A DNA stretch of 64,000 bases from NCBI GenBank assembly GCA_019119595.1, contig DWWS01000006.1:113849-177848 (forward strand). The letters are read 5' to 3'. Shown in pieces: positions 8,620-17,576 of the stretch. Under the pieces are notes generated by a model. The model was given only the letters and a program-made list of their open reading frames with translations. It ran no database searches and was not told the origin of the DNA. Each line of letters starts with the position of its first letter. Position 1 is the first letter of the stretch. The DNA is from Candidatus Eisenbergiella merdavium (GTDB lineage Bacteria > Bacillota > Clostridia > Lachnospirales > Lachnospiraceae). The position numbers were made by a program, and so were the translations under genes.

Positions 8620-10905
8620 ATGAAATGGCTCAGGGAGAAAACAGGAACCTTATTTTCAAAAACGCTGTTCGGGATGCTTGCTATATCCCTGACGGTACTT
8701 GTTGTAACGGCGGGAGGCCTGTTTGTCTGGTTCCGGACAGAAATGGTCAGGGGATATTATGAGCTGACCGGAGCTGTCATGGGAAATACAGACGCGGTCT
8801 TTTCCAGAAATCTTTCTGATGCCAGAGAGCTTCTGATGGAGTGGTATGCCTCGGCCGACGGGGTCAGCCTGCGTCTTGACAGCGATACGGATGCGCTGGA
8901 TCATATGTCCTTTATCAATCGGGTACAGGAAACCTTGAGAGGCTCCTCCTGGCTGCAGTCGGTCTGTTTCATTAACCGGGAGCGGCAGATGGCTCTCAAC
9001 ATGGGCTCCAATGTGTCCTATCCGGAAAATCTGGAACGGATCCTGGTGGATAAGATAACACAGGAGGACAGCAGGAACGAACCTTTTGCATGGAAGGTAA
9101 AAAGCTATCAGTCTGATCAGGAAATGATCCCGCTTCTTACCATGCCGATGGCGGAGGCGCCTGTAGGAAATGAAAATTTTGCCGGAATGACGGTTGTCAA
9201 TATTGATCTGGCCCAACTGAATAAGGGGCTGTTTTCCGATGAACAGGAGGAGCAGTTTCGGATCTACATTTTCAACGCAGATGGAATGGTGGTGGGAAGC
9301 AGCAGCCGTGAGGAGCTGGGAGAGGACTGGTCCGGAAAGGAATGGGTGCGCCGCGTTCTGGACGGAGAAGGACAGTTTGAAATGAAGGAGGATGGGAAGC
9401 GCTGGGAGATTCTGGCGGCTTCCATGCAGTATCAGGGCTTCTGGATCGCCGCCCAGTCGGATTATGTGACGCAGATCATGAATATCAATTCCATTTTTTA
9501 TATCATTACGGCGGTCCTCCTGCTGGCGGCGGGAGTGATCATCCTTCTGATGGTCCTGGTTTCCCGAAGGATATTCCAGCCCTTCCATCAGGTGGTGGGA
9601 AGCCTGAAGCAGTCTGAGATTGCGGAAAAGATGGATCCGGAAAAGGATGAGGTGGCTTTTCTGGAGCATTTTTACCAAGGCGTTTCCTCCCAGATGCAGT
9701 TGATGAACGACAAGAAGGAAAAGGATTTTATCGTAAAAAATATGTTGCTGGGAACCCAGGGGCGCGAGGTCGGTCTGCTTCTGCGGCAGAAGGGAATCCT
9801 TTTTGAAGGAAAGCCCTATTATATGGCGGTGGTCTTTCTGGAAAGTGAGGACCGGGAGGACAGTCTGAGCATGCAGGAATACGATATGCTCAGAAATATG
9901 GTGAGCGGCGTGTTCGTGACCGCTCTGGAGCAGAACGGGCGCTGTACGGGCTTTGAGGCAGGGCTGAGAAGGCTGCTGTTTTTGATCTCCGGAAAGGAGG
10001 AACAGACGCAGGAGCTTCTGGAAACGCTTCAGCGTGCGGAAAGCTCTGCCCGCAGGCTGTCCCCGGTGCGTCTGTACATGATGGTCTCCGAGGGCTTTCA
10101 GGACGATGGAAGCGGCTGTGTCCGCTCCTTCCGCCGGATGAATGAATATTTGAAGACAAGACAGCTTTTGGGCTGTACGGAAGCGGCTGTACTGCCGCAG
10201 GCGGATGAAAGGATATCGGAGGATGGAACGGAGCGGATCGTGGAATGCCTGAAAAAGAGGGACAAGCCCGGTTATCTGGAGGCGGTCGATGCGCTCCTTT
10301 CCGCCTGCGGGATGATGCCGTATGAGGCCTTTGCGGCACAGCTGGAGCTTCTGGTGCGTCAGATTGCCAGAGCTGGAAAGATCGTGAGATATGCGGAAGG
10401 GTACAAACAGAAGAATACAGGGCCGGTGAGGGAGCATATAGCCGCGCTTTCGGGAAGAGAGGAGCTGGTTTTGTGGCTGGAGTCACTGTACGATGAGGCC
10501 GCGCTTTCCATCAGCAAGGTGGCGGGGCATTCCACTGCGGCGCTGATGGAGGAGGCAGTGGATTATATTCGCAATAATTATGACGACAGCAGCCTGAGCG
10601 TCAATCTGCTCGCGGACAGGCTGAACATCAGCGCAGCCTATTTCGGCAAGCTTTTCACGGAGTTTACAGGAACGAAGATGCTGGATTATGTGCTGAAGGT
10701 ACGTATGGAAAAGGCAAGGGAGCTGCTGCTTTCCGAGCCGGACTGCGACATCGCCCGGATTGCGGAGCTTGTGGGCTATAACAACAGCACCTATTTCACT
10801 ACGGCCTTTAAGAAATATTACGGAGTGACGCCGTCCCGGTTCCGGGAGTATCACGTGACGGAAAGGCTTCGCGAAGGGGAAGAGGGAGAGGAAAACGGAT
10901 CATGA
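8620..10905 (+). CDS. membrane-anchored AraC-family transcriptional regulator
   Basis: A 761-residue one-component sensor. Helix 1 (about 14-38) and helix 2 (about 289-312) flank an extracellular sensor region. A cytoplasmic middle region follows, and a C-terminal AraC DNA-binding domain (about 645-745) contains NLLADRLNISAAYFGKLF and IAELVGYNNSTYFTTAFKK. The start at 8620 has AGGGGA six bases upstream; the frame is open to 8494. Proteins of this layout sense extracellular sugars or partner binding proteins and activate their own locus. The direct targets are inferred to be this operon. Its stop overlaps the next ATG (ATGA), so the GH43 gene is translationally coupled to it. Confidence 0.88.
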   Translation: MKWLREKTGTLFSKTLFGMLAISLTVLVVTAGGLFVWFRTEMVRGYYELTGAVMGNTDAVFSRNLSDARELLMEWYASADGVSLRLDSDTDALDHMSFINRVQETLRGSSWLQSVCFINRERQMALNMGSNVSYPENLERILVDKITQEDSRNEPFAWKVKSYQSDQEMIPLLTMPMAEAPVGNENFAGMTVVNIDLAQLNKGLFSDEQEEQFRIYIFNADGMVVGSSSREELGEDWSGKEWVRRVLDGEGQFEMKEDGKRWEILAASMQYQGFWIAAQSDYVTQIMNINSIFYIITAVLLLAAGVIILLMVLVSRRIFQPFHQVVGSLKQSEIAEKMDPEKDEVAFLEHFYQGVSSQMQLMNDKKEKDFIVKNMLLGTQGREVGLLLRQKGILFEGKPYYMAVVFLESEDREDSLSMQEYDMLRNMVSGVFVTALEQNGRCTGFEAGLRRLLFLISGKEEQTQELLETLQRAESSARRLSPVRLYMMVSEGFQDDGSGCVRSFRRMNEYLKTRQLLGCTEAAVLPQADERISEDGTERIVECLKKRDKPGYLEAVDALLSACGMMPYEAFAAQLELLVRQIARAGKIVRYAEGYKQKNTGPVREHIAALSGREELVLWLESLYDEAALSISKVAGHSTAALMEEAVDYIRNNYDDSSLSVNLLADRLNISAAYFGKLFTEFTGTKMLDYVLKVRMEKARELLLSEPDCDIARIAELVGYNNSTYFTTAFKKYYGVTPSRFREYHVTERLREGEEGEENGS

Positions 10906-11873
10906 TCATCAACGGAACAACGGACGAATACGTGCAGTGGCATGACACAGACGGAAACATCATCAATGCCAGCGACGGGGGGATCATCTACGCGGAGGGA
11001 AAGTATCACTGGTATGGACAGGCGCTCCGGCCGCTGCCCTTTGCGGGGGACGGAAAAGGCGGGCAGACGACCACCACGGGGGTGGTCATGTATGAATCGG
11101 AGGATCTGTATCACTGGAAGGCTGAGGGCGTGATCCTGGCCTGTTCCCCGGATCCGGCCAGCCCGCTCTATGGGCCCATGCGCTTTGAACGGCCCAAGAT
11201 CGTTTATAACCGCAGCACCGGACAGTATGTGCTCTGGTGCCATTATGTGAAGCATCCGGGAGATCACGGCTTTACGGAAGGAACGGCGGAGGCGGGCGTG
11301 GCGGTCTGTGACCGGGTGAACGGAAGCTATACCTGGCTCGGGACGGCAAGGCCCATTGATGAAAGGGGACTGGTGCGGGACTGCACGGTATTTCAGGATG
11401 AGGACGGGAGCGCCTGGTTTGTTTATGACAGGCAGGTGGGAGAGGACCGGTGCCTGCATATCGTCCGCCTTTCCGACGATTACATCTCCTTTACCGGGCA
11501 GTACAGAAGGATCGATGCCGCTTTTTGGAGAGAAGCGGCGGCGCTGGTAAAGCACGATGGCTGGTACTATATGATAACCTCGGATCTGACCTCCTGGGCG
11601 GCCAATCAGGCGAAATACTTCCGCACAAGGGAGCTTATGGGGGAATGGGAGGATATGGGGGATCCCTGCATCGGGGATGAGACGCACACTACCTTCCAGT
11701 CTCAGAGCACCTTTATTTTTCGGGTGCAGGGAAAGGATGATCTTTATATCCACATGGCGGAGCGGCATAATACGGAAAACTTCGAGCGCTGCTCCTATAT
11801 CTGGCTTCCCATCGATTTTCACCCGGATCATACCCTGAGCTTACGCTATCGGGAGCGGTTCGCAATTACCTGA
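10902..11873 (+). CDS. glycoside hydrolase family 43 protein, exo-beta-1,3-galactanase-like
   Basis: A 323-residue five-bladed propeller enzyme without a signal peptide. Recognisable strands are NASDGGIIYAEGKYHWYG, ERPKIVYNRSTGQYVLW, RDCTVFQDEDG, REAAALVKHDGWYYMITS and FQSQSTFIF. This pattern is closest to GH43 subfamily 24-like proteins, in which exo-beta-1,3-galactanases are known and the usual catalytic base is replaced. The Glu in REAAAL is the likely general acid. That would fit attack on arabinogalactan side chains. The start overlaps the stop of the AraC gene by four bases. Confidence 0.85.
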   Translation: MIINGTTDEYVQWHDTDGNIINASDGGIIYAEGKYHWYGQALRPLPFAGDGKGGQTTTTGVVMYESEDLYHWKAEGVILACSPDPASPLYGPMRFERPKIVYNRSTGQYVLWCHYVKHPGDHGFTEGTAEAGVAVCDRVNGSYTWLGTARPIDERGLVRDCTVFQDEDGSAWFVYDRQVGEDRCLHIVRLSDDYISFTGQYRRIDAAFWREAAALVKHDGWYYMITSDLTSWAANQAKYFRTRELMGEWEDMGDPCIGDETHTTFQSQSTFIFRVQGKDDLYIHMAERHNTENFERCSYIWLPIDFHPDHTLSLRYRERFAIT

Positions 11874-11896
11874 GACTGTAGGGAAGGAGAAAAGAA

Positions 11897-14794
11897 ATGA
11901 ACAGGTGGGTCAGAAAACAGGTTTCACTGAACGGAGAGTGGAGTTTTGCATATCGGAACGCCGGGCCGGGGGAGAACGGGCCGTTTCCGGAGGAGCGGGA
12001 ATATGATATTCTCATGCCGGTTCCCGGATGCTGGGATGATCATGAGGACAGACTGTCGCTGGCGGCATTCTGGTCCAGAGACAGGAGGATCAATCCGGAT
12101 TATGTACCCCTTACCATTCCGGCAGGTTCCGGAAGCCCTCCGGACATGTCGTTTCCCTATCTTGTAGGCTGCGGCTGGTACCGGCGGAGCTTTTATGCGG
12201 AAGCGGACTGGGAGGAAGAAAGCATAGCGCTGCAGATCGGAGGCGTTACCATGGAAGCCTGGGTATGGCTGAACGGGAAGCCGGTCGGCCGTCATGAAGG
12301 GCATCAGACGCCTTTTTCGTTCAGCCTTTCGGGAAAGGTGGAGGCGGGGAGGATGAACGAGCTGATCCTTGCAGTTTCCAATATCAGAAGGGACCGGTCC
12401 GGCTGCAGCATAAGGGGTGACAAAGGACGAAGCGGCGGGATCCGCAAGGGGGTTTTTCTGGAGATCACGGGAAGCGAACGGCTGGAGGACTGTTATGTAT
12501 ACCCGGATCCCTCCATGGAGCGGCTGTGCTGGAGGGCTGTCCTTTCCGGAGCGAAGAAGGGAAAAATGGAGTGGGAGTTTCGGGATCTGAGTGAAAACCG
12601 GATCGTGAACGCCGGGACGGTGGAAATACAGAACGCGGTTTGTAAGGACGGTGCTTCGCGGCCGGAAGGAGTATGGCCGGGATGCACCGGGCCGGAAGAA
12701 GTATGGCCGGGATGTACCGGTGCGGAAGGTGCATCTATGTTTTTGCAGTGGGAAAGCGGCGCGGAGGGGCTTCGGGTATGGTCGGATCGTGCCCCGAAGC
12801 TTTACCGGCTGCATCTGCGTCTGGTCAAAGACGGGCTGACGGTGGATGAGCTGGAGCGGGATTTCGGGCTGCGGCTGGCGGAGACGGCGGGGACGCTGAT
12901 CTTCCTCAACAAAACGCCGGTTTTTTTGAGGGGAGCCACGGATCATGCTTATTTTCCGGAAACCTGCACGGCGCCGGAATCCCTTTCCTATTATATGAAT
13001 ACCCTGAAAACGCTGAAAAGCTATGGCTTCAACTGGATCCGTTTCCATACCTGGATCCCGCCTGAGGAATGTATGGAGGCGGCGGACCGCCTGGGAATGC
13101 TCATTCAGGTGGAGACGGCAAACGGTTTTTCGGAATCTGAATGGCTGGACGCCGTCCGAACCTGCCGGATCCACCCCAGCGTGATCCTCTACTGCTGCGG
13201 GAACGAGGTGAGGATGGATGAGGCCATGCTTTCCTTTCTGGAAAAGATGGCGGGGCATCTGCGCACCCTGGCTCCCGACGCGCTGTTCCATCCGATGGAG
13301 TCCCTGCGGGGGCTGGAATACGATACCTCGGACGGTCATCTGGAATTCAGCGAGGAGCTGTTCCGCTTTGACAGGCTGGAGCGGCTGGAAGGCTTCAGCG
13401 ATGTGCTGTCTCCCCATGGCAGGCTGTTCAGCTATCACTCCATGGATACAAAGGAGGAGGACATCAGGATTCAGCTTGAAAAATTCCGCCGTCCCTGTCT
13501 GCTTCATGAGATCGGGATCAATGACAGCTATCCGGATCTTACGTTGGAGGCGCGTTATGAAAAGGCCCGGTCAGGAGGAGGATTTTACCGGGCGGTGAGG
13601 GAGTACGCAGGGCGGATGGGAGTGCTGGAGCGTGCGCCGCTGTATTATCAGAATTCCTGCGGCTGGATGAAGCTCACCCTGAAATATGCGCTGGAAAACG
13701 CGAGAAGGTGCGGGCTTGCGGACGGTTACGATCTGCTTGGGGCCGTGGACTGTCACTGGCACAGGACGGGCTATGCCTGCGGCTTCCTGAATGAATTTTA
13801 TGAGGCAAAAAGCGGTTTTTCCAGGCAGGAGCTTCTTGCCTTCAACGGGGAAAGCGTGCTGCTTGCGGACGTTGGAAAGGAACGGAACCGGAAGGGCGGA
13901 GATATCTTAAGGATCCCGGTTTACGCGGCGCTCTGGGGAGAGGCTGCGAATGCCGTGGAAGGGGAAGAGACGGCGGTGGTGGAATACCGCCTGACCGGAG
14001 AAGGGCAGAAAACCTTTGTCAGGGGAAGCTTCCCGGTATCGGCGCCCGGGCGGTACGGCGTTTCGTATCTGGGAGAGGCCGTGATCGCCGTGCCGGGGAT
14101 AAAGGAACCCGTGCGGGCCGACCTGAAGATACGTCTGTCCTGTGGGAGCTGCCAGCTGGAAAACAGCTGGGAATACTGGCTGTTTCCGGAAATCGCCCCG
14201 TTTTTTGAGGAGACGGACGCTGAGGAGGGAGGCATCGTCACGGACCGGCTGGATGAAGGGACGATCCGCGCGCTTCTTGGCGGAGAGCGGGTGCTGCTTC
14301 TGGGGAGCGGGCCGTTTCCTTCCGTGGAGACCGGCTTTCAGATCATGTCGGCCGGGAGGCCGCAGGGCCTGAACGCCACGGTGATCGAGGATCATCCCGT
14401 CACCCGCCTTTTTCCCCATGAGGGCTGGTGCGGCTGGCAGTTTCAGCCCATGATGGACGGCGGAAGGGCTGTGGTGTTCAACGGCCTTCCCGTTCCCTTT
14501 AAGCCCATCATCGAAATGGTCAGCGGCTATAAGATCATCCGGAAGCAGGCGGCCATGTTCGAGCTGCAGGCTGGAAAGGGAAAGCTGCTTGTCTGTACCC
14601 TGAATCTGGAAGGAAAGGATCCGGGGACAGTTTACCTCAGACAGCTTCTGGAGCATTACATCTGTTCCGGGGCCTTCCGGCCCGGGATCCGGATCGACGG
14701 AGAAAGCCTTCGGACGCTGATCGGTGCCTGCACGGATCCGGAGGTGGATTTTTCCACGGATGAAGGCGACGACAAAGGAGGATATGTACGATGA
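11897..14794 (+). CDS. glycoside hydrolase family 2 protein with internal 10-residue repeat
   Basis: A 965-residue GH2-type protein: N-terminal sugar-binding sandwich (about 5-190), immunoglobulin-like domain (about 190-335), TIM barrel (about 340-620) and a long C-terminal region. The acid/base is probably Glu437 in CCGNEVR and the nucleophile Glu538 in LHEIGIND. There is no signal peptide. The substrate could be a beta-galactoside, beta-glucuronide or related linkage. Between 12661 and 12733 the sandwich domain carries a tandem repeat (GPEEVWPGCT-like units) that looks inserted. GGAG precedes the ATG, and the stop overlaps the next gene's start (ATGA). Confidence 0.88.
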   Translation: MNRWVRKQVSLNGEWSFAYRNAGPGENGPFPEEREYDILMPVPGCWDDHEDRLSLAAFWSRDRRINPDYVPLTIPAGSGSPPDMSFPYLVGCGWYRRSFYAEADWEEESIALQIGGVTMEAWVWLNGKPVGRHEGHQTPFSFSLSGKVEAGRMNELILAVSNIRRDRSGCSIRGDKGRSGGIRKGVFLEITGSERLEDCYVYPDPSMERLCWRAVLSGAKKGKMEWEFRDLSENRIVNAGTVEIQNAVCKDGASRPEGVWPGCTGPEEVWPGCTGAEGASMFLQWESGAEGLRVWSDRAPKLYRLHLRLVKDGLTVDELERDFGLRLAETAGTLIFLNKTPVFLRGATDHAYFPETCTAPESLSYYMNTLKTLKSYGFNWIRFHTWIPPEECMEAADRLGMLIQVETANGFSESEWLDAVRTCRIHPSVILYCCGNEVRMDEAMLSFLEKMAGHLRTLAPDALFHPMESLRGLEYDTSDGHLEFSEELFRFDRLERLEGFSDVLSPHGRLFSYHSMDTKEEDIRIQLEKFRRPCLLHEIGINDSYPDLTLEARYEKARSGGGFYRAVREYAGRMGVLERAPLYYQNSCGWMKLTLKYALENARRCGLADGYDLLGAVDCHWHRTGYACGFLNEFYEAKSGFSRQELLAFNGESVLLADVGKERNRKGGDILRIPVYAALWGEAANAVEGEETAVVEYRLTGEGQKTFVRGSFPVSAPGRYGVSYLGEAVIAVPGIKEPVRADLKIRLSCGSCQLENSWEYWLFPEIAPFFEETDAEEGGIVTDRLDEGTIRALLGGERVLLLGSGPFPSVETGFQIMSAGRPQGLNATVIEDHPVTRLFPHEGWCGWQFQPMMDGGRAVVFNGLPVPFKPIIEMVSGYKIIRKQAAMFELQAGKGKLLVCTLNLEGKDPGTVYLRQLLEHYICSGAFRPGIRIDGESLRTLIGACTDPEVDFSTDEGDDKGGYVR
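12661..12733 (+). repeat. 30-bp tandem repeat inside GH2 gene
   Basis: Two 30-bp units at 12661-12690 and 12691-12720 match at 28 of 30 bases, and the start of a third unit follows. Each encodes ten residues, so copy-number change would keep the frame. Confidence 0.85.
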
Positions 14795-16068
14795 AAGAAA
14801 GAGAAAAAGAATTTTTCCCGGACGGGACGCCGATCGACGACTGGTTCTACGATACCAGGACCCCGGCGCTTTCGGAGCTGGGAAGGCCCTATGTGCTGAC
14901 GGAGCACGGCATCCGGGACGACGGGAGACTGTATACACAGGAGATACAGGGCCTGATCGATAGGGTTCATGAGAATGGAGGCGGGGTGATCGTGGTGCCG
15001 CAGGGTACCTTCCGGACAGGCTCCCTTTTCTTCCGGCAGGGAGTCAATCTCTATGTGGAGGAGGGCGGCGTGCTGATGGGAAGCGACGATGTCAGCGACT
15101 ACAGCCTGCGGCTGACGCGGATCGAAGGGGAGACCTGTCTGTATTTCGCGGCCCTGATCAATGCGGACGGCCTGGACGGCTTTACCATGTGCGGGCCGGG
15201 AACCATCGACGGCAACGGCCTGCGCTCCTGGAAGGCCTTCTGGCTGCGCAGGGAATGGAATCCTCATTGCACCAACAAGGATGAGCAGAGGCCGAGGCTT
15301 GTGTACCTGTCCGGCTGCCGGAATGTGAAGATCGCCGGCCTGCATCTGATCAATGCCCATTTCTGGACAACCCATATTTATAAATGCGACCATGTGAAAT
15401 ATCTGGGCTGCACCATCTGCTCCCCGGCTGTGCCTGTGAAAGCGCCGAGCACGGACGCCATCGACATCGATGTGTGTACGGACGTACTGGTGAAGGACTG
15501 CTATCTGGAGGTGAACGACGATTCCGTCGTGCTGAAGGGCGGAAAGGGGCCCTGGGCGGATCAGGCGGAGGAAAACGGCTCCAATGAGAGGATTCTCGTG
15601 GAGGACTGCACCTACGGCTTCTGCCACAGCTGTCTCACCTGCGGGTCGGAGTCGGTGCATGACCGGAATGTGGTCCTGCGCCGGGCGAGGGTAAATGGTA
15701 CCCACAATCTTCTCAATCTGAAAATGCGGCCGGATACTCCGCAGCATTATGAATATATCATGGTGGAGGATGTGGAAGGGAATATGGGTAATTTCCTCAA
15801 TATCAACCCGTGGACCCAGTTTTTTGATCTGAAGGACAGGAAGGACATCCCTCTGTCCTTTGCGGATCATATCGTGATGAGAAACTGCAGATGCGAGTGC
15901 GGAACCTTCTTTCAGGTAAAAAAAGAGGAGAGCCAGTACCGGCTTTCTGATTTCACGTTCGAGGGCCTGGAGATCGAAGCGAAAAGGAACGGCTTTGATC
16001 CGCAGGCGATCGAAAACGTGACGGTGAAGGAGGTTCATGTAAAGGAGCGGAAGGAAAATGAACATTAA
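14791..16068 (+). CDS. glycoside hydrolase family 28 protein (polygalacturonase-like)
   Basis: A 425-residue right-handed beta-helix enzyme without a signal peptide, so probably an intracellular exo-enzyme on imported pectic oligomers. The catalytic carboxylates fit Asp222/Asp225 in STDAIDID and Asp243/Asp244 in NDDSVVLKGG, replacing the more usual NTDGID and DDC motifs. The N-terminal PDGTPIDDWF and the FRTGSLFF stretch are typical of bacterial GH28-like proteins. Alpha-galacturonidase, rhamnogalacturonan hydrolase or xylogalacturonan activity cannot be separated by eye. It overlaps the upstream GH2 gene by four bases and the GH31 gene by eleven. Confidence 0.88.
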   Translation: MKEREKEFFPDGTPIDDWFYDTRTPALSELGRPYVLTEHGIRDDGRLYTQEIQGLIDRVHENGGGVIVVPQGTFRTGSLFFRQGVNLYVEEGGVLMGSDDVSDYSLRLTRIEGETCLYFAALINADGLDGFTMCGPGTIDGNGLRSWKAFWLRREWNPHCTNKDEQRPRLVYLSGCRNVKIAGLHLINAHFWTTHIYKCDHVKYLGCTICSPAVPVKAPSTDAIDIDVCTDVLVKDCYLEVNDDSVVLKGGKGPWADQAEENGSNERILVEDCTYGFCHSCLTCGSESVHDRNVVLRRARVNGTHNLLNLKMRPDTPQHYEYIMVEDVEGNMGNFLNINPWTQFFDLKDRKDIPLSFADHIVMRNCRCECGTFFQVKKEESQYRLSDFTFEGLEIEAKRNGFDPQAIENVTVKEVHVKERKENEH

Positions 16069-17575
16069 AATCTTACCAAACGAATACTGGTGGGCCGGCA
16101 TCGTAAACGAGGGAACCCGGATGCCTCTTGGCGTAGAGGACAGAGCCGTGGTGGATTTCAGAAACGTAAAAACGCCGAATCAGGCGTCTCCCCTGCTTCT
16201 GTCCTCCGCGGGCAGATACCTCTGGAGCGACAGCCCATACACGGCCGTTTTTGAGGACGGGGAGATCCGGACGGACGCTCCGGTGGAGCAAAAGGAAGGC
16301 TTCGGGACGTTAAAGGGGGCTTATCTTGCGGCCATGAAGGCGCATTTCCCCTTTGCGGGAGAAGATGTGGAGCCGCTGTTTTTTTCCAGACCGCAGTACA
16401 ATACCTGGATCGAGCTGATGTACGACCAGACGCAGGAGGGGATCCTGCGCTATGCCGAGGGCATCCTGGAGCACGGGCTGCCTGCCGGGATCCTGATGAT
16501 CGACGAGGGCTGGGCGGAGGATTACGGACGGTTTTCCTTCCGGGCCGGCGCTTTCCCGGATCCGAAGGGGATGATGGAGCGGCTTCATGAAATGGGCTTC
16601 CGTCTGATGCTGTGGATCACCCCGTATATCTCACCGGATTCCGCGGCCTTCCGGGAGCTGGAGCCCAAGGGATATCTGCTGAAGGACGCTTCCGGGGAAA
16701 CGGCGGTCAGAAGATGGTGGAACGGCCTGAGCGCCGTGCTGGATCTGACGAATCCGGCCTGCGAGGCCTGGTTTGAGGGAAAGCTTCGCGGCATGATGGA
16801 GGAATACGGAGTGGACGGCTTCAAATTCGACGGCGGCGATCCGGATATGTACCGGGACGACGACCGCACCTTCCGGCCCGCTTCGGCCTGGGAGCAGACG
16901 AGGATTTACGGTCTGTTCGGGAAGCGCTTCGCCCTTAACGAATTCCGGGCCGGCTGGCGTCTGGGCGGGCAGCCCCTTGTGATGCGGCTTGCAGACAAGC
17001 TTCACAGCTGGGAGGAAAACGGTCTGAACACCCTGATCCCCAACTCCCTGATCCAGTCTCTTTCCGGCTATGCCTATCACTGCCCGGACATGATCGGAGG
17101 CGGGGAATATCAGAGCTTCCGGGAAAATGCTTCCCATCTGGACACGGAGCTGGTGGTGCGCTATGCCCAGGCCGCGGCTCTGTGCCCCATGATGCAGTTT
17201 TCCGCAGCGCCCTGGAGGATCCTGGATGAAGCGCAGTTTGCCATCGTAAAGCAGGCGGCCCTGCTACATGAAAGCTTCGGCCCCTATATCGCCCGGCTTG
17301 CGAAAGAGGCCGCCCGGACGGGAGAGCCCATCCTGCGCCACATGGCCTATGCATTTCCCGGACAGGGCATGGAGCGGGTGTCGGATCAGTTCATGCTGGG
17401 AGCGGAGATTCTTGCGGCTCCGGTTCTGAAAAAGGGAGAACGGAGCAGGCTGGTGAAGCTGCCGGAGGGAAGCTGGGAGGATATGGAAGGAAGGCTCTGG
17501 GAGGGCGGACGCACCGTCAGCGTGGACGCACCTTTGGAAAAGCTTGTCTGGTTCAGAAAGACAGGAGGACGATGA
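16058..17575 (+). CDS. glycoside hydrolase family 31 protein (alpha-glycosidase-like), short form
   Basis: A 505-residue GH31 TIM-barrel protein. The nucleophile fits Asp258 in GFKFDGGD and the acid/base Asp344 in HCPDMIGGG. ILMIDEGWAEDYG and LMLWITPYISPDS are further barrel-strand motifs. It is shorter than typical GH31 enzymes (usually over 600 residues), mainly through a reduced N-terminal sandwich and C-terminal region. No signal peptide is seen. Likely substrates are alpha-linked galactose, xylose or glucose residues on the imported glycan. The start lies inside the end of the GH28 gene, and its stop is one base before the next ATG. Confidence 0.88.
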   Translation: MNIKILPNEYWWAGIVNEGTRMPLGVEDRAVVDFRNVKTPNQASPLLLSSAGRYLWSDSPYTAVFEDGEIRTDAPVEQKEGFGTLKGAYLAAMKAHFPFAGEDVEPLFFSRPQYNTWIELMYDQTQEGILRYAEGILEHGLPAGILMIDEGWAEDYGRFSFRAGAFPDPKGMMERLHEMGFRLMLWITPYISPDSAAFRELEPKGYLLKDASGETAVRRWWNGLSAVLDLTNPACEAWFEGKLRGMMEEYGVDGFKFDGGDPDMYRDDDRTFRPASAWEQTRIYGLFGKRFALNEFRAGWRLGGQPLVMRLADKLHSWEENGLNTLIPNSLIQSLSGYAYHCPDMIGGGEYQSFRENASHLDTELVVRYAQAAALCPMMQFSAAPWRILDEAQFAIVKQAALLHESFGPYIARLAKEAARTGEPILRHMAYAFPGQGMERVSDQFMLGAEILAAPVLKKGERSRLVKLPEGSWEDMEGRLWEGGRTVSVDAPLEKLVWFRKTGGR

Positions 17576-17576
17576 A